Assembly (NCBI RefSeq): GCF_000697965.2
Contig: NZ_CP015882.1
Location: 1,395,375-1,459,374 of the forward strand
DNA: 64,000 nucleotides
DNA from: Ensifer adhaerens
GTDB taxonomy: Bacteria > Pseudomonadota > Alphaproteobacteria > Rhizobiales > Rhizobiaceae
Direction of reading: 5' to 3'
Made by a program: the position numbers and the translations under genes. The notes below the pieces were generated by a model that ran no database searches, was not told the origin of the DNA, and saw only the letters and a program-made list of their open reading frames with translations. Positions 38,595 to 47,563 of this stretch are shown here, piece by piece. Every line of letters begins with the position of its first letter. Position 1 is the first letter of the stretch.

Positions 38595-38930
38595 CCCCAG
38601 CGTCTGTACCTGCGCGAGGTTGCCCTCGTGATCGGCCTGTTTGACACGCCGAAACAAGGCGTTCGCCGCCGCCCGGCGAACGGCATCCTCCCTAGGCCTA
38701 GTAGTCGCGGCGTAACATCGCATTGACGGCCGCCAGGATCTCGGAGATCCCTCCTCCGGTAGACGGTCGAGAGTCCACCCCTTCCCTTTCGACAACATCA
38801 TGCAGGTAGGCCACGACTTGGGCCTCGTTACCCTGGACGGCCTCTGCCACCCGCCGGCAAATAGAAGCGACGGTCTTATCCGTCTGTGCCTCATAGCGAC
38901 AAGCGGGGATCCTGCAAAGCATGCTTATGA
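38595..38930 (-). pseudogene. Decayed HD-domain phosphohydrolase gene
   Basis: Minus-strand fragments in three frames line up as one HD protein: EAQTDK..VASICRRVAEAVQ, then NEAQVVAYLHDVVE, then KGWTLDRLPEEG, then SEILAAVNAMLRRD and finally RVKQADHEGNLAQVQTLG. The LHDVVE and NLAQV words are typical of the RelA/SpoT-HD and MESH1-like group. Frame changes between blocks and loss of the N-terminal His region make it non-functional. Confidence 0.6.
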
Positions 38931-39181
38931 GCCTGAAGTGCCGTTGCCCGTGCGCGTTGGCAGCCTATCCGCCAAGGCGTTACGCCTACTCTCTCGGGAT
39001 CACGGTCTTTCCTCCTTTTTCTCCGGAGCTTTGCGCGGAGCCACGGCAGTGCCGCGACGACGGTCTGACAACATGCGGGCAGTCCCAAATACTGGTTCGG
39101 TTCCAGAATTGAAATCTAGAATTCCAGTCCAGGGCTGCTCCCGTGATCCTCTCGATTTTTCTGCGCTTCGTGTCTCCAGAG

Positions 39182-41563
39182 TCAAAACCTGATCGTTCGA
39201 GCGACATTGAGGAGGTGCAGGCCCCGTGCTTGAGCGAAGTGCAGCGCTTGGCGATAGAAGGTCGCCTTCTCGTAATCGAGCGTGGTTTCCTTCGAGTTCT
39301 TCTGCGACAGCATCTCAGTCAGGCCGCCGGCCTTGGCGAATGAACGCTGACCGTAATAGACGTCGAGATCCTCACGGTGTCGGGTCATCGCGACATAAGT
39401 CAAATGCCGATCGAGGGAGAGCGAAGCAAGCACCTTCACCCGGTCCACGGTGGCGCCCTGGCTCTTATGGATCGTGGTGGCATAACCGTGGTCGATATTG
39501 TTGTAAAAGCGGCTCTCCACCGTCACCTGGCGCCGATGCTGTCCTTCGCCAATCTCCGCGACGATACGATTTTGAGCCGCGTCGACGACCTTGCCGAGCA
39601 TGCCGTTCTTGACGCCCAGAGATCCTTCGTTCTTGAGGAAAATAATCTGATCACCGGGCGCGAAATGGCGGTTCCCGTCCTCGGTCCGAAACATGAAACC
39701 GTCGTTGAGCAGGCCTCGCTCAACGAGCCTGGCACGTGCCATATCGTTGAGCATTCTCACATCGCGCCGAAGGTGGGCGAGGATCAGCATGGTCCTGGTA
39801 GGATCGTAATCGCGCTCCCAGTCCGCAATCAGGTTCTGGACCGCTTGGGCCTTGAGCTCGGAAGCAACGATCCTGCCATTTGCGCGATAGGCTTCAACCG
39901 CCTTGCCGACATCGCCCCGGGCGAGATCGAGCGACGCGTCGCGCATCCACCGTTCGCGTTGTCGATAGATGGTCTGAAGTTCGGCATAGCCGATCCGATC
40001 GGCAATGGCGCGGAAGGCCGCGCCCGCTTCAATGGGCTGCAGCTGCTCCGGGTCGCCGATCAGGACGAGCTTGGCGCCAGCCTTGGTCGCGACCTCGACG
40101 AACAGCGCCATGTGCCGGGATGATACCATACCCGCTTCATCGAGAACGAAGACCGTCTTGTTGTCGAGCGGGTTTCGACCTTCTTTCCAGCGCAGTTCCC
40201 AAGCCGAAAGCGTGCGCGAGACGATCCCCGCGTCCTTCTCCAACCCTTCAGCGGCCTTGCCGGCGAGCGCACCACCGACGACACGATAGCCCGCTGTTTC
40301 CCACGCTTCACGCGCAGCTTTCATCATCGTCGTCTTGCCGGCGCCGGCGCGGCCAATGACAGCGGCGATGCGCTCGGGTCCCGCTACATGCTCGATCGCC
40401 GATATCTGTTCCTTCGACAGGCGCGAATGACGTGTGAACGCCGCCTTGAGCACGGCATCCCGAACGCCATGCGAGGATCGGCGTGACAGCCAAACCGCGC
40501 GACTTGCCATCTCCGCTTCCAGCCTGATCAGCTCGCGCGTGGCGTATTTTGCCGGCACACGCAAGCCTGTCGCAAAAGCGAGCCGCTCGCGGTCGAGACA
40601 AAGCGCGTCCGGGCTTTGCAGAATGCGCGCCATCAGACTCTGGAAGAGGCCGGGGTCATCGATATAGCGATGCAGGATCTTGGCTATGTCGCGTTCGTCA
40701 AAGACGCTTTTTTCACGCGAGATCAGGTCGAGCACGATCTCCGGCCGACCCTGGATGCGTCGCGAGTTCTCGCTTCGCCGCTCCTCCTGCAATACCAGCC
40801 GCTCGAGCGAAGCTGCCTGTTCGTCCGCCGCGGATTTCCGCTCGATCGCCTTGGTGCCGACTCCGAGATGAATGGTCGGCGTAAGCTCGATACCCTGCTG
40901 TTGGAAAGAACGGCCATCGATGCGAATGCCGAGACCGGCAAGCCCCAGATGACGGTTCTGGCAGGCAAACCAGCCATCGCGAAATGCGTTGAAATCGTCG
41001 AGGTTTCCGGCCCAAAGTTCGTAGACGATCTTGCCATGATCGTTGCGGATTGGATTGCCGTCCACCCCCAGAACCGCGACCTTCTTGCCGCCGAACCCAT
41101 TCTCGGTCAGCGGCCTCAACGTCGTCATCAGATGGACATGCGGGTTGCCCGGCGCATCGTGATAGACCCAGTCAGCGACCATGCCCCTGGAGGTGACGTG
41201 GTGCTCGACAAAGTCTCGGATGAGCGCGACGTTCTGCTCAGCTGTCAGTTCGAGCGGCAGCGCAATCGTGACATCCTTGGCGAGTTGGGCATCACCACGC
41301 TTCTCAAATTGCTCAACCTTGTTCCAGAAGGCTTCTGCTGCTCCCGAGACGGGGCGGTCTGCAATCATCGACCGCAACCATGCGGGTGCATCGGCCGGGA
41401 TGGCAAACTCTTCGTGGAGCAAACCCTGCTTGGCGCGATAGTCGATCGTCCTTGCTTCCCGCTCGTAGTCCATCTTGGCGCAATGCCGATAGGCCGCCGA
41501 CATGACCGCGCTGCGACCGGAGCCGCGGGCGACGACGCTGACGGAGAAATGGGGAACGGCCAC
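39182..41563 (-). CDS. traA: Ti-type conjugative relaxase TraA, short C-terminus
   Basis: The 793-residue product starts MAVPHFSVSVVARGSGRSAV. The MobA/MobL relaxase domain carries the candidate nicking Y25 and the metal-binding H142/H144 (GNPHVHLM). It is followed by a TraI-like SF1 helicase with Walker A (GRAGAGKTTMM), Walker B (VFVLDEAG), GDPEQLQPI and a C-terminal HKSQGATVDRV motif. Rhizobial TraA proteins are usually 1000 residues or more; this one stops right after the helicase motifs (LLNVARTIRF), with unrelated DNA beyond. Nicking and unwinding parts look complete. It faces traC-traD-traG across oriT. Confidence 0.93.
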   Translation of the reverse strand: MAVPHFSVSVVARGSGRSAVMSAAYRHCAKMDYEREARTIDYRAKQGLLHEEFAIPADAPAWLRSMIADRPVSGAAEAFWNKVEQFEKRGDAQLAKDVTIALPLELTAEQNVALIRDFVEHHVTSRGMVADWVYHDAPGNPHVHLMTTLRPLTENGFGGKKVAVLGVDGNPIRNDHGKIVYELWAGNLDDFNAFRDGWFACQNRHLGLAGLGIRIDGRSFQQQGIELTPTIHLGVGTKAIERKSAADEQAASLERLVLQEERRSENSRRIQGRPEIVLDLISREKSVFDERDIAKILHRYIDDPGLFQSLMARILQSPDALCLDRERLAFATGLRVPAKYATRELIRLEAEMASRAVWLSRRSSHGVRDAVLKAAFTRHSRLSKEQISAIEHVAGPERIAAVIGRAGAGKTTMMKAAREAWETAGYRVVGGALAGKAAEGLEKDAGIVSRTLSAWELRWKEGRNPLDNKTVFVLDEAGMVSSRHMALFVEVATKAGAKLVLIGDPEQLQPIEAGAAFRAIADRIGYAELQTIYRQRERWMRDASLDLARGDVGKAVEAYRANGRIVASELKAQAVQNLIADWERDYDPTRTMLILAHLRRDVRMLNDMARARLVERGLLNDGFMFRTEDGNRHFAPGDQIIFLKNEGSLGVKNGMLGKVVDAAQNRIVAEIGEGQHRRQVTVESRFYNNIDHGYATTIHKSQGATVDRVKVLASLSLDRHLTYVAMTRHREDLDVYYGQRSFAKAGGLTEMLSQKNSKETTLDYEKATFYRQALHFAQARGLHLLNVARTIRF

Positions 41564-41642
41564 GGCAGAAATCTTTCCCGATTGCGAACAAACTCAAACG
41601 GTCGTGGGGAACGGCAGCCCCGCCAGGGGGAGAAAAGCAAAG

Positions 41643-41683
41643 CGTCGCATCGGCGACGTATAATTGCGCACTTTGATGCCGCT
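41643..41683. other. Candidate oriT of the rhizobial (Q) type
   Basis: The traA-traC intergenic region contains GCGACGTATAATTGCGC at 41653-41669 next to the hairpin CGTCGC-ATCG-GCGACG. This resembles the conserved nick-region core of Ti/Sym plasmid oriT sites (complement GCGCAATTATACGTCGC) and lies in the same place relative to traA and traC. Confidence 0.75.
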
Positions 41684-41727
41684 CCTTCGGAACGGCCGTG
41701 ATCATTCACAAAAGCATCGCCCTTGGC

Positions 41728-41748
41728 GATTGTAGGATTCACCGTAGT
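41728..41748. promoter_or_regulatory. ATTGTAGGATTC-type element, copy 2
   Basis: ATTGTAGGATTCACCGTAG lies between oriT and traC, 165 bp from the traA start and ~70 bp from the traC start. Same core as the sites at 33226, 47249 and 61394. Confidence 0.5.
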
Positions 41749-41819
41749 GCGCTGCGCCCTCCGGTCCGCAAAACTGCCTTCGAAAGACAAGCTTTCTGAA
41801 GCCAGGGAGAACTGCGCAC

Positions 41820-42122
41820 ATGAAGAAACCTTCTTCAAAAATTCGCGACGAAATCGCCAAACTGCAGGAACAGCTCAAACAAGCGGAGACACGGGAAGCC
41901 GAACGCATCGGCCGGATTGCGCTGAAGGCAGGCCTTGGCGAAATCGAGATCGACGAAATCGAGCTTCACGCCGCCTTCGAGGCTCTGGTGATGCGCTTTC
42001 GCCAACGCCAAGGCGTCATCGCCTCGACCGGAAGAAAAAGGAGCGCTGGCGAAAACGGCGGACCCGCCGGGACTACGACGCTCGCGCCTGGCACGGCTGA
42101 GGGCAGCAGTGGCGAGGCTTAA
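41820..42122 (+). CDS. traC: Conjugal transfer protein TraC
   Basis: The 100-residue product starts [20 protein letters not shown], a coiled-coil N-terminus, followed by [20 protein letters not shown] and a Gly/Ser-rich tail. This matches rhizobial TraC, an accessory of the relaxosome (DNA processing). First gene of the traC-traD-traG operon, reading away from traA. Confidence 0.88.
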   Translation: MKKPSSKIRDEIAKLQEQLKQAETREAERIGRIALKAGLGEIEIDEIELHAAFEALVMRFRQRQGVIASTGRKRSAGENGGPAGTTTLAPGTAEGSSGEA

Positions 42123-42126
42123 GCGG

Positions 42127-42342
42127 ATGGCGAAAATGAGGACATCCGATTCCCGCAAGAAGGACACGCGGGAAAAGATTGAACTCGGTGGTCTGATTGT
42201 GAAGGCGGGCCTGCGATACGAAAAACGCGCGCTTCTGCTTGGAGCACTGGTCGAACTGAGCCTCAGACTGAAGTCCGACGAAGGCGAGCGGGCACGGCTG
42301 ATCGCCATCGGGGCGGAGGCTTTCAGCCATGACGACCAATAA
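42127..42342 (+). CDS. traD: Conjugal transfer protein TraD
   Basis: The 71-residue product has the TraD core [26 protein letters not shown]. The start was placed at the ATG at 42127 behind GAGG; an earlier GTG at 42109 overlaps traC. Its stop overlaps the traG start by 14 bp, so the three genes are coupled. Predicted small DNA-processing accessory. Confidence 0.88.
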   Translation: MAKMRTSDSRKKDTREKIELGGLIVKAGLRYEKRALLLGALVELSLRLKSDEGERARLIAIGAEAFSHDDQ

Positions 42343-44254
42343 GCTTGCGCTCGCAATCATCCCCCTCGCGCTGATGACGCTGACGGTTATCGGCATGCAT
42401 GGCATCGAGCACTGGCTTTCGCCGTTCGGCAAAACGGATGCGGCAAGGCAAACTCTCGGACATATTGGCATCGCCGCGCCCTATGTCAGCGCCGCGGTGG
42501 TCGGGGTAATCTTCCTGTTCGCAAGCGCGGGCGCAGTCAAGATCAAGCTCGCGGGCTGGAGCGCTCTCTTCGGAGCCGCAGCAACGCTTCTGACGGCAGC
42601 ATTCCGTGAGGCATCACGTCTTTCCGCGTTTACTGGAGAGGTGCCCCCGGGCATGTCGGTTGCCTCGTACCTGGATCCAGCAACAATGGTCGGCGCAGCT
42701 GCCGCGCTGTTGGCTGGAGGTTTCGCGCTCCGCATAGCGTTGATCGGAAACGCGGCCTTCAGACGTCCCGAGCCCAAACGCGTGAAGGGACAAAGGGCCC
42801 TTCATGGAGAGGCCGACTGGATGAAGATGGGGCAAGCGGCGAAGCTCTTTCCCGATACAGGCGGAATTGTCATTGGCGAGTGCTATCGCGTCGACCAAGA
42901 CAGTACGGCGGCGCAGCCGTTTCGTTCGGATCATTGTGAGACCTGGGGCGCTGGCGGCAAACCGCCATTGCTCTGCTTCGACGGGTCATTCGGATCGTCG
43001 CACGGGATCGTCTTTGCCGGATCCGGTGGCTTCAAAACAACATCGGTGACAATTCCGACGGCACTCAAATGGGGCGGCGCGCTTGTCGTGCTCGACCCTT
43101 CAAGCGAAGTGGCGCCGATGGTCTGTCGGCATCGCAAAGCCGCAGCGCGGTTCCTCCGCATCCTCGATCCGAAGGAACCGGAAACCGGCTTCAATGCGCT
43201 CGACTGGATCGGTCGGTTCGGCGGGACCAAGGAAGAAGATATCGCGTCGGTCGCTTCATGGATCATCAGCGACAGCGGCGGTGCGCGTGGCTTGCGCGAC
43301 GACTTCTTCCGCGCTTCGGCGCTGCAATTGTTGACCGCTTTGATCGCTGACGTCTGCCTGTCCGGCCATACCGACCAGGAGAACCAGACCTTGCGGCAGG
43401 TTCGGGCCAATCTGGCGGAACCCGAGCCGAAACTGCGCGAACGGCTACAGTCGATCTATCACAATTCGAACTCGGACTTCGTGAAGGAAAACGTCGCCGC
43501 CTTCGTCAATATGACGCCGGAAACCTTCTCGGGTGTCTACGCCAATGCTGTGAAGGAAACGCATTGGCTGTCCTATCCGAACTATGCGGCCCTGGTGTCC
43601 GGTTCGACCTTCTCTACCGATGCCCTTGCCGCCGGAAGGACCGATGTGTTCATCAACATCGACCTCAAGACCTTGGAGACGCATGCCGGGCTTGCGCGTG
43701 TGATCATCGGCTCGTTCCTCAATGCGATCTACAATCGCGACGGCCAGGTGAAGGGGCGGGCGCTCTTCCTTCTCGATGAGGTCGCGCGCCTCGGTTACAT
43801 GCGGATCCTCGAAACCGCGCGTGATGCTGGCCGCAAGTACGGCATCACGCTGACGATGATCTACCAGTCGATCGGACAGATGCGCGAAACCTATGGCGGC
43901 CGAGATGCCGCAAGCAAATGGTTCGAGAGTGCGAGTTGGATTTCTTTCGCCGCGATCAACGATCCCGACACGGCGGACTACATCTCTAAACGCTGCGGCA
44001 TGACCACGGTCGAGATCGACCAGGTCAGTCGAAGTTTCCAATCGAAGGGAGCGTCGCGAACCAGATCAAAGCAGCTTGCCGCGCGTGCGCTGATCCAGCC
44101 ACACGAAGTGCTTCGCATGCGCACCGATGAGCAGATCGTCTTCACCGCCGGCAACCCGCCGCTTCGCTGCGGACGGGCGATCTGGTTCAGGCGAAAAGAC
44201 ATGAAGGCTTGCGTCGATGCGAACAGGTTCCACAAGATCGCGCAAGACGTCTGA
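42329..44254 (+). CDS. traG: Coupling protein TraG (VirD4 family)
   Basis: The 641-residue product has two to three N-terminal membrane segments (residues ~5-25, 50-70, 75-95, 115-140), a Walker [10 protein letters not shown] at ~231-239 and a Walker [12 protein letters not shown] at ~480, as in VirD4/TraG coupling ATPases. It would link the TraA-DNA complex to a type IV channel. No trb or virB channel genes are in the window, so transfer may need a channel from elsewhere. Confidence 0.95.
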   Translation: MTTNKLALAIIPLALMTLTVIGMHGIEHWLSPFGKTDAARQTLGHIGIAAPYVSAAVVGVIFLFASAGAVKIKLAGWSALFGAAATLLTAAFREASRLSAFTGEVPPGMSVASYLDPATMVGAAAALLAGGFALRIALIGNAAFRRPEPKRVKGQRALHGEADWMKMGQAAKLFPDTGGIVIGECYRVDQDSTAAQPFRSDHCETWGAGGKPPLLCFDGSFGSSHGIVFAGSGGFKTTSVTIPTALKWGGALVVLDPSSEVAPMVCRHRKAAARFLRILDPKEPETGFNALDWIGRFGGTKEEDIASVASWIISDSGGARGLRDDFFRASALQLLTALIADVCLSGHTDQENQTLRQVRANLAEPEPKLRERLQSIYHNSNSDFVKENVAAFVNMTPETFSGVYANAVKETHWLSYPNYAALVSGSTFSTDALAAGRTDVFINIDLKTLETHAGLARVIIGSFLNAIYNRDGQVKGRALFLLDEVARLGYMRILETARDAGRKYGITLTMIYQSIGQMRETYGGRDAASKWFESASWISFAAINDPDTADYISKRCGMTTVEIDQVSRSFQSKGASRTRSKQLAARALIQPHEVLRMRTDEQIVFTAGNPPLRCGRAIWFRRKDMKACVDANRFHKIAQDV

Positions 44255-44307
44255 GGCTCCAGGATCGAGCCGGCGCGAAGAGCCACGAGCAAGGCTGACC
44301 CAGAAAA

Positions 44308-44452
44308 ATGAAGAGTATCGGAGAAATCAGCATAGCGGCGCCCGAAGGGCGAGATTTCGGGAATTCTCGTCGTGCGGAGGGCGGGAAAAGAGCAGCCGCA
44401 GGAGCCTCAACATAGAGGCCCGAAGGGGAGGCGGGACCGACTGCACCCCGCG
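44308..44452 (-). repeat. ~145 bp repeat, copy 1 (with 63806-63946)
   Basis: Shares with 63806-63946 the words AATGAAG.GTATCGGAG, TCAGCATAGCG.CGC, GGGAATTC, AGGGCGGGAAAAG, GCCGCAGGAGC and GCGGGACCGACTGC in the same order and orientation. It lies just after traG and has no gene downstream on the minus strand; its twin lies upstream of a DUF932 gene. Confidence 0.7.
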
Positions 44453-44576
44453 CCTCGCACACGATCGACCGCGAGCCTGCCTGCGCAATAACGATCGGTG
44501 CGGAGGCCGTCAGCGTGATACCGACAGGTGTCCGCGCCTCCAACTTGAGAAAGATGGGCACGGTGTCAGTTGCATG

Positions 44577-44604
44577 CATAAAAGCCTCCGTCAGAACGGA
44601 GGCT
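44577..44604 (-). terminator. Hairpin terminator overlapping a stop codon
   Basis: Minus-strand AGCCTCCGT-TCTG-ACGGAGGCT followed by TTTTAT; the TGA of the small gene sits in the loop. Confidence 0.7.
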
Positions 44605-44755
44605 CTGCGCTGACACGGCCCTCCTGTGCTGCCAGGGCGGGCTCGCGCCCGGCCTTGGCGAGTTCAAGTTCAGTCTCGATTTGCCGACGCTCGCCAGTGC
44701 AGACGGCGTTCCTGAGCTCGGCCAGCAGTTCTTCGATGTGTTGTTCGATCGTCAT
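44591..44755 (-). CDS. Small acidic protein
   Basis: A 54-residue frame starting MTIEQHIEELLAELRNAVC, helical and acidic, ending in a hairpin terminator. Start ATG at 44755 (others at 44758 and 44764) behind GGAG. Likely a real small plasmid gene; function unknown. Confidence 0.55.
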   Translation of the reverse strand: MTIEQHIEELLAELRNAVCTGERRQIETELELAKAGREPALAAQEGRVSAEPPF

Positions 44756-45044
44756 CATCGTCATCTCCAGATGTTTGAGAAAGATGACATCCGCGGTCGT
44801 GGGGAGAGGGCCGGGTCAAGGAGCGCCAAGCGCCCGTACCGCGGCGGGTGGGGGAGCCGAAATGCGCAAGCATTTTGGGGGAACCACCCGTCCTTGAGGC
44901 GGCCCTTTCACCACGTCAAAATGGGATGATCTGAGCAAATCCCAACCTCTCGTGTGGCAGCAAAAAGCCGGAAACCGGCTCGATGCCTGTTTCCGGCTTC
45001 AGACACGAGGCTTGGCCCCGCGTTGCGGCGGGGCTGGTCGCTCC

Positions 45045-45353
45045 TCAGTCCCGGTTCGGGCGGGACCAGATGAGTTGGTATCCGTCTTCGCCATCGATTT
45101 CCGTCAGCGTCGCGTAGATCGGAGCCGGAAAGCTCGGGTCGTCGAGTTTGACCGAGAGGTAGTCGCGGTCCTGCTCGGAGCGCTTCTGCCAGGCGGCGCC
45201 GAGTTCGACGGCGCCCGCAAAGATGCGGAACTGCGGGCCCTTGTCCGAGGGGTTCTCGATGCGGGCGATGCGTGCCTTGACGTTGAGGGCGAGGGTGCGG
45301 ATCGAGCCGGTGAAGCCGCTTTCGTTGGCGGTGAAGGTGCCGATGGTAGCCAT
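45045..45353 (-). CDS. DUF736 protein, copy 1
   Basis: The 102-residue product starts [20 protein letters not shown] and has the DUF736 pattern [32 protein letters not shown] and [18 protein letters not shown], ending [10 protein letters not shown]. The family is a beta-rich protein almost confined to rhizobial plasmids and islands, with no proven function. It is a near-twin of the gene at 61545. Confidence 0.9.
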   Translation of the reverse strand: MATIGTFTANESGFTGSIRTLALNVKARIARIENPSDKGPQFRIFAGAVELGAAWQKRSEQDRDYLSVKLDDPSFPAPIYATLTEIDGEDGYQLIWSRPNRD

Positions 45354-45857
45354 TGTCCTTTTCCTTTTTGCTTTCGGGCCGCACCATTGCGGCCTCGATG
45401 GCAGTCGCAAAGGCCGGGGATGATCGGACCGCACCCGCAAGGGCCGGAACACACGTGAAGGGCGGAACGGAGAAACTTTCTTGTTTCGCGAGGAATGGCG
45501 GTGATCCGGGGTCCCACTCAAGTGGGGTGGTCTCCGCCAGGGGATGAAAGTTTCGGAGAGCCGTTGCGGGAACAAGAGCGAGGCGAAGCCGTTCCCCGGG
45601 CAGACATGCCCCATCGAGACCGCGGATGGTGCCCCGGCGCTCAGGAAAAAGGATATGACTGTGGCGATCGACATCAGACGATCCCAAGCCGACGCCGCAC
45701 CGGGTTTAACCTGACTGCCAGCACAACGGTCAAGACATGCTTCTCGCTTGCCCCTCCGCCAAGGGTCGGTTGCGAGACAAACTTAGTGCTAGAGTTACAT
45801 CGCGCTTCGTCGCCCGGAGGAAAAAAGCGTCAGCAGACCAAGCCGTTCATCGTTGAG
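45354..45857. other. Divergent intergenic region, duplicated
   Basis: Lies between DUF736 (minus) and the small plus-strand gene. Patches such as GATCGGACCGCACCC and CCTCGATGGC are shared with 61857-62307, so the whole module was duplicated. A ribosome site GGAGGAAAA at 45816-45824 stands before the lost start of the small gene. Confidence 0.6.
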
Positions 45858-46001
45858 ATGAAGCGGTCCCGAAAGCCGAAAACCGGAATTCACAAACCGT
45901 CGATCTGGGGGAAACTGGATCTGAGCGTGGCTGACAGCCTTATGGACCACCTGAAGCCGGTCGTGGAGCCGGCCACCGCCAAAAGCGGCGACCGGCCTTA
46001 A
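45858..46001 (+). CDS. Small basic protein, copy 1, original start codon lost
   Basis: The twin at 62308 starts ATG-CGC-CAG-CAG after GGAGGAGAC. Here the same place reads AAG-CGT-CAG-CAG after GGAGGAAAA, so the start is gone. The first usable ATG is at 45858, giving a 47-residue product (MKRSRKPKTGIHKPSIWGKL...) that lacks ~10 N-terminal residues (RQQTKPFIVE). It may be made weakly or be inactive. Family function unknown; it travels with DUF736. Confidence 0.55.
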   Translation: MKRSRKPKTGIHKPSIWGKLDLSVADSLMDHLKPVVEPATAKSGDRP

Positions 46002-46205
46002 TCATTCGCCTCCGACGCTACCAAGCCGCATCTCGCATTTCCGTCTCTTCTGGCTGAAGCCCGTGGAGAAACGCGGTCGCGCGCTGCGCGTGCGCCGGCG
46101 CTACCTCAGTCTCCACTTTGGTTTTTCATGACACCTTCTGGCTCGCCGGCATCCCGGCCAGCCTGGTCAAAGTCCGGCGCAGGGGCGAAGCCTCCGTTGA
46201 TGCGG

Positions 46206-47138
46206 TCAGCGGGTATGCGGCACGTCTGCCTTGTTTTTCATTCTTTCCTTATCCTGCTGCAGCACATGATTCCAATCGTCGGCGGAGGGGCGAAGTCGAT
46301 GCCATGCGCAACCGACGTCGTCAGCCAATGAGCGGAGCCGGCCGGCATAGGCGTCGCCTTGCGAATTGGCGTCTGTTGCCGCGACGAGTTGCGCGTCCGA
46401 GCCTGCCGCCAGCGCGCGCAAGGCGGCACTCGTCGCCGGCGCCCAGCCACCGCCAGTGCTAAGATAGAGGGTGCCCGCTCGCATCCCTTCGATGGCCGCC
46501 AGGCTCATGGCATCGATCGCCGCCTCGGTCACACAGAGGCGAGTGGCATTTGTGCAGCCAAGCCGGAACAAAACCTTGTTGCCGCCGGTCGCAAATCCAC
46601 GCCATTCCGGCCCACGGGATTCCCATCCGCAAACCGCACCCAAATCGTCGGTATGTGCCGCCCACATGCTCCCCGACGGCCCTTCGCGCAGTAGACCTTG
46701 AGCGATCGCGGTGCGGATGATGGCCACAGGAAGGCACCGCTGCCAACGGAGATAACGCCATGTTGCGGAGCCCGGCCATGGTGATCTCCGGCCAGCCCAA
46801 GTTTCGGAGATGGACGTGAGGTCCGGAAGTCTACGACCTTCGTGCTCCCACATGGTAGGCGAAGGCTCCATGCCCGCAAGTGCAGCGACCCGAGCGCATG
46901 CTTCGAGGAAGGCACAGCGTTCCAAATGGACTACGAGACCGAAGACGTCGCCTTTCTCCTCACCCAGAGGATCGAACCATCCCTTTCCTGAGTGCGTGAC
47001 AATGATGATTTCGCTGCCACGGCGATACTTCATTGCACGTTTTGTGCTCTCTTTAGGGTCGAGAGCGAAACCAGAGGTCTCCAGTGCCACCTCACAGCGC
47101 ACTGTTTCCCGCAGTCGTTCAATGTCCCTTCGATTCAT
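46206..47138 (-). CDS. DUF3991/toprim-domain protein
   Basis: The 310-residue product starts MNRRDIERLRETVRCEVALE. It has an N-terminal DUF3991-like region (KYRRGSEIIIVTHSGKGWFDPLGEEKGDVFGLV), a middle W-rich region and a C-terminal toprim-like part with the acidic CVTEAAIDAMSLAA and LVAATDANSQGDAYA (Glu, then D-x-N/D). Toprim folds act in primases and nucleases, and such proteins are typical of plasmids. An ATTGTAGGATTC palindrome lies 111 bp upstream. A TTG at 47210 is an alternative start. Confidence 0.85.
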   Translation of the reverse strand: MNRRDIERLRETVRCEVALETSGFALDPKESTKRAMKYRRGSEIIIVTHSGKGWFDPLGEEKGDVFGLVVHLERCAFLEACARVAALAGMEPSPTMWEHEGRRLPDLTSISETWAGRRSPWPGSATWRYLRWQRCLPVAIIRTAIAQGLLREGPSGSMWAAHTDDLGAVCGWESRGPEWRGFATGGNKVLFRLGCTNATRLCVTEAAIDAMSLAAIEGMRAGTLYLSTGGGWAPATSAALRALAAGSDAQLVAATDANSQGDAYAGRLRSLADDVGCAWHRLRPSADDWNHVLQQDKERMKNKADVPHTR

Positions 47139-47248
47139 TTTTTCATTCGGTCGCGTCGCGACCGTCCTCTCATCCCGTTTCTTCCCGTGATTGTCGCGGG
47201 CCGATTTCAAACCGCCGCGAAGAGCAAAGGCCGCAAGGGCGCGCTCCG

Positions 47249-47270
47249 CAATTGTAGGATTCTACAATTG
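47249..47270. promoter_or_regulatory. Perfect palindrome with ATTGTAGGATTC core, copy 3
   Basis: Nine-base arms CAATTGTAG and CTACAATTG around GATT form a perfect inverted repeat, centred between the divergent toprim gene and the small gene at 47359. The left half and spacer are the same core found at 33226, 41728 and 61394, suggesting a dimeric regulator. Confidence 0.65.
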
Positions 47271-47358
47271 GAGACGTCAGCCGCGAGGAAGCCCCGCTTG
47301 CGGCCGCCGGCTCGCAACCGGCAGCCGGAACGGCGCAGGAATGAAGGAGGGGGCCTCA

Positions 47359-47463
47359 ATGAGCCGCCCAGGGATGAAATTCATGGTGGAAGATCCGGAC
47401 CCGGGCCAGGACGCCATCACAAACAAGCGGGATTGGCATGCTCCCAATTCTAAGGCACGCTGA
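47359..47463 (+). CDS. Small hypothetical protein
   Basis: A 34-residue frame starting MSRPGMKFMVEDPDPGQDAI behind AAGGAGGGG. Short, acidic, no known family; supported mainly by the ribosome site and its position opposite the toprim gene. Confidence 0.4.
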   Translation: MSRPGMKFMVEDPDPGQDAITNKRDWHAPNSKAR

Positions 47464-47563
47464 CCCAGCACGATCGTCAGCGTGCACTGTTATCGCGGCA
47501 ATCACCGCCGCCGATGGTCAGAACGCTCAAACATCACCGACGGCCGATCATCGAATTAATGGC

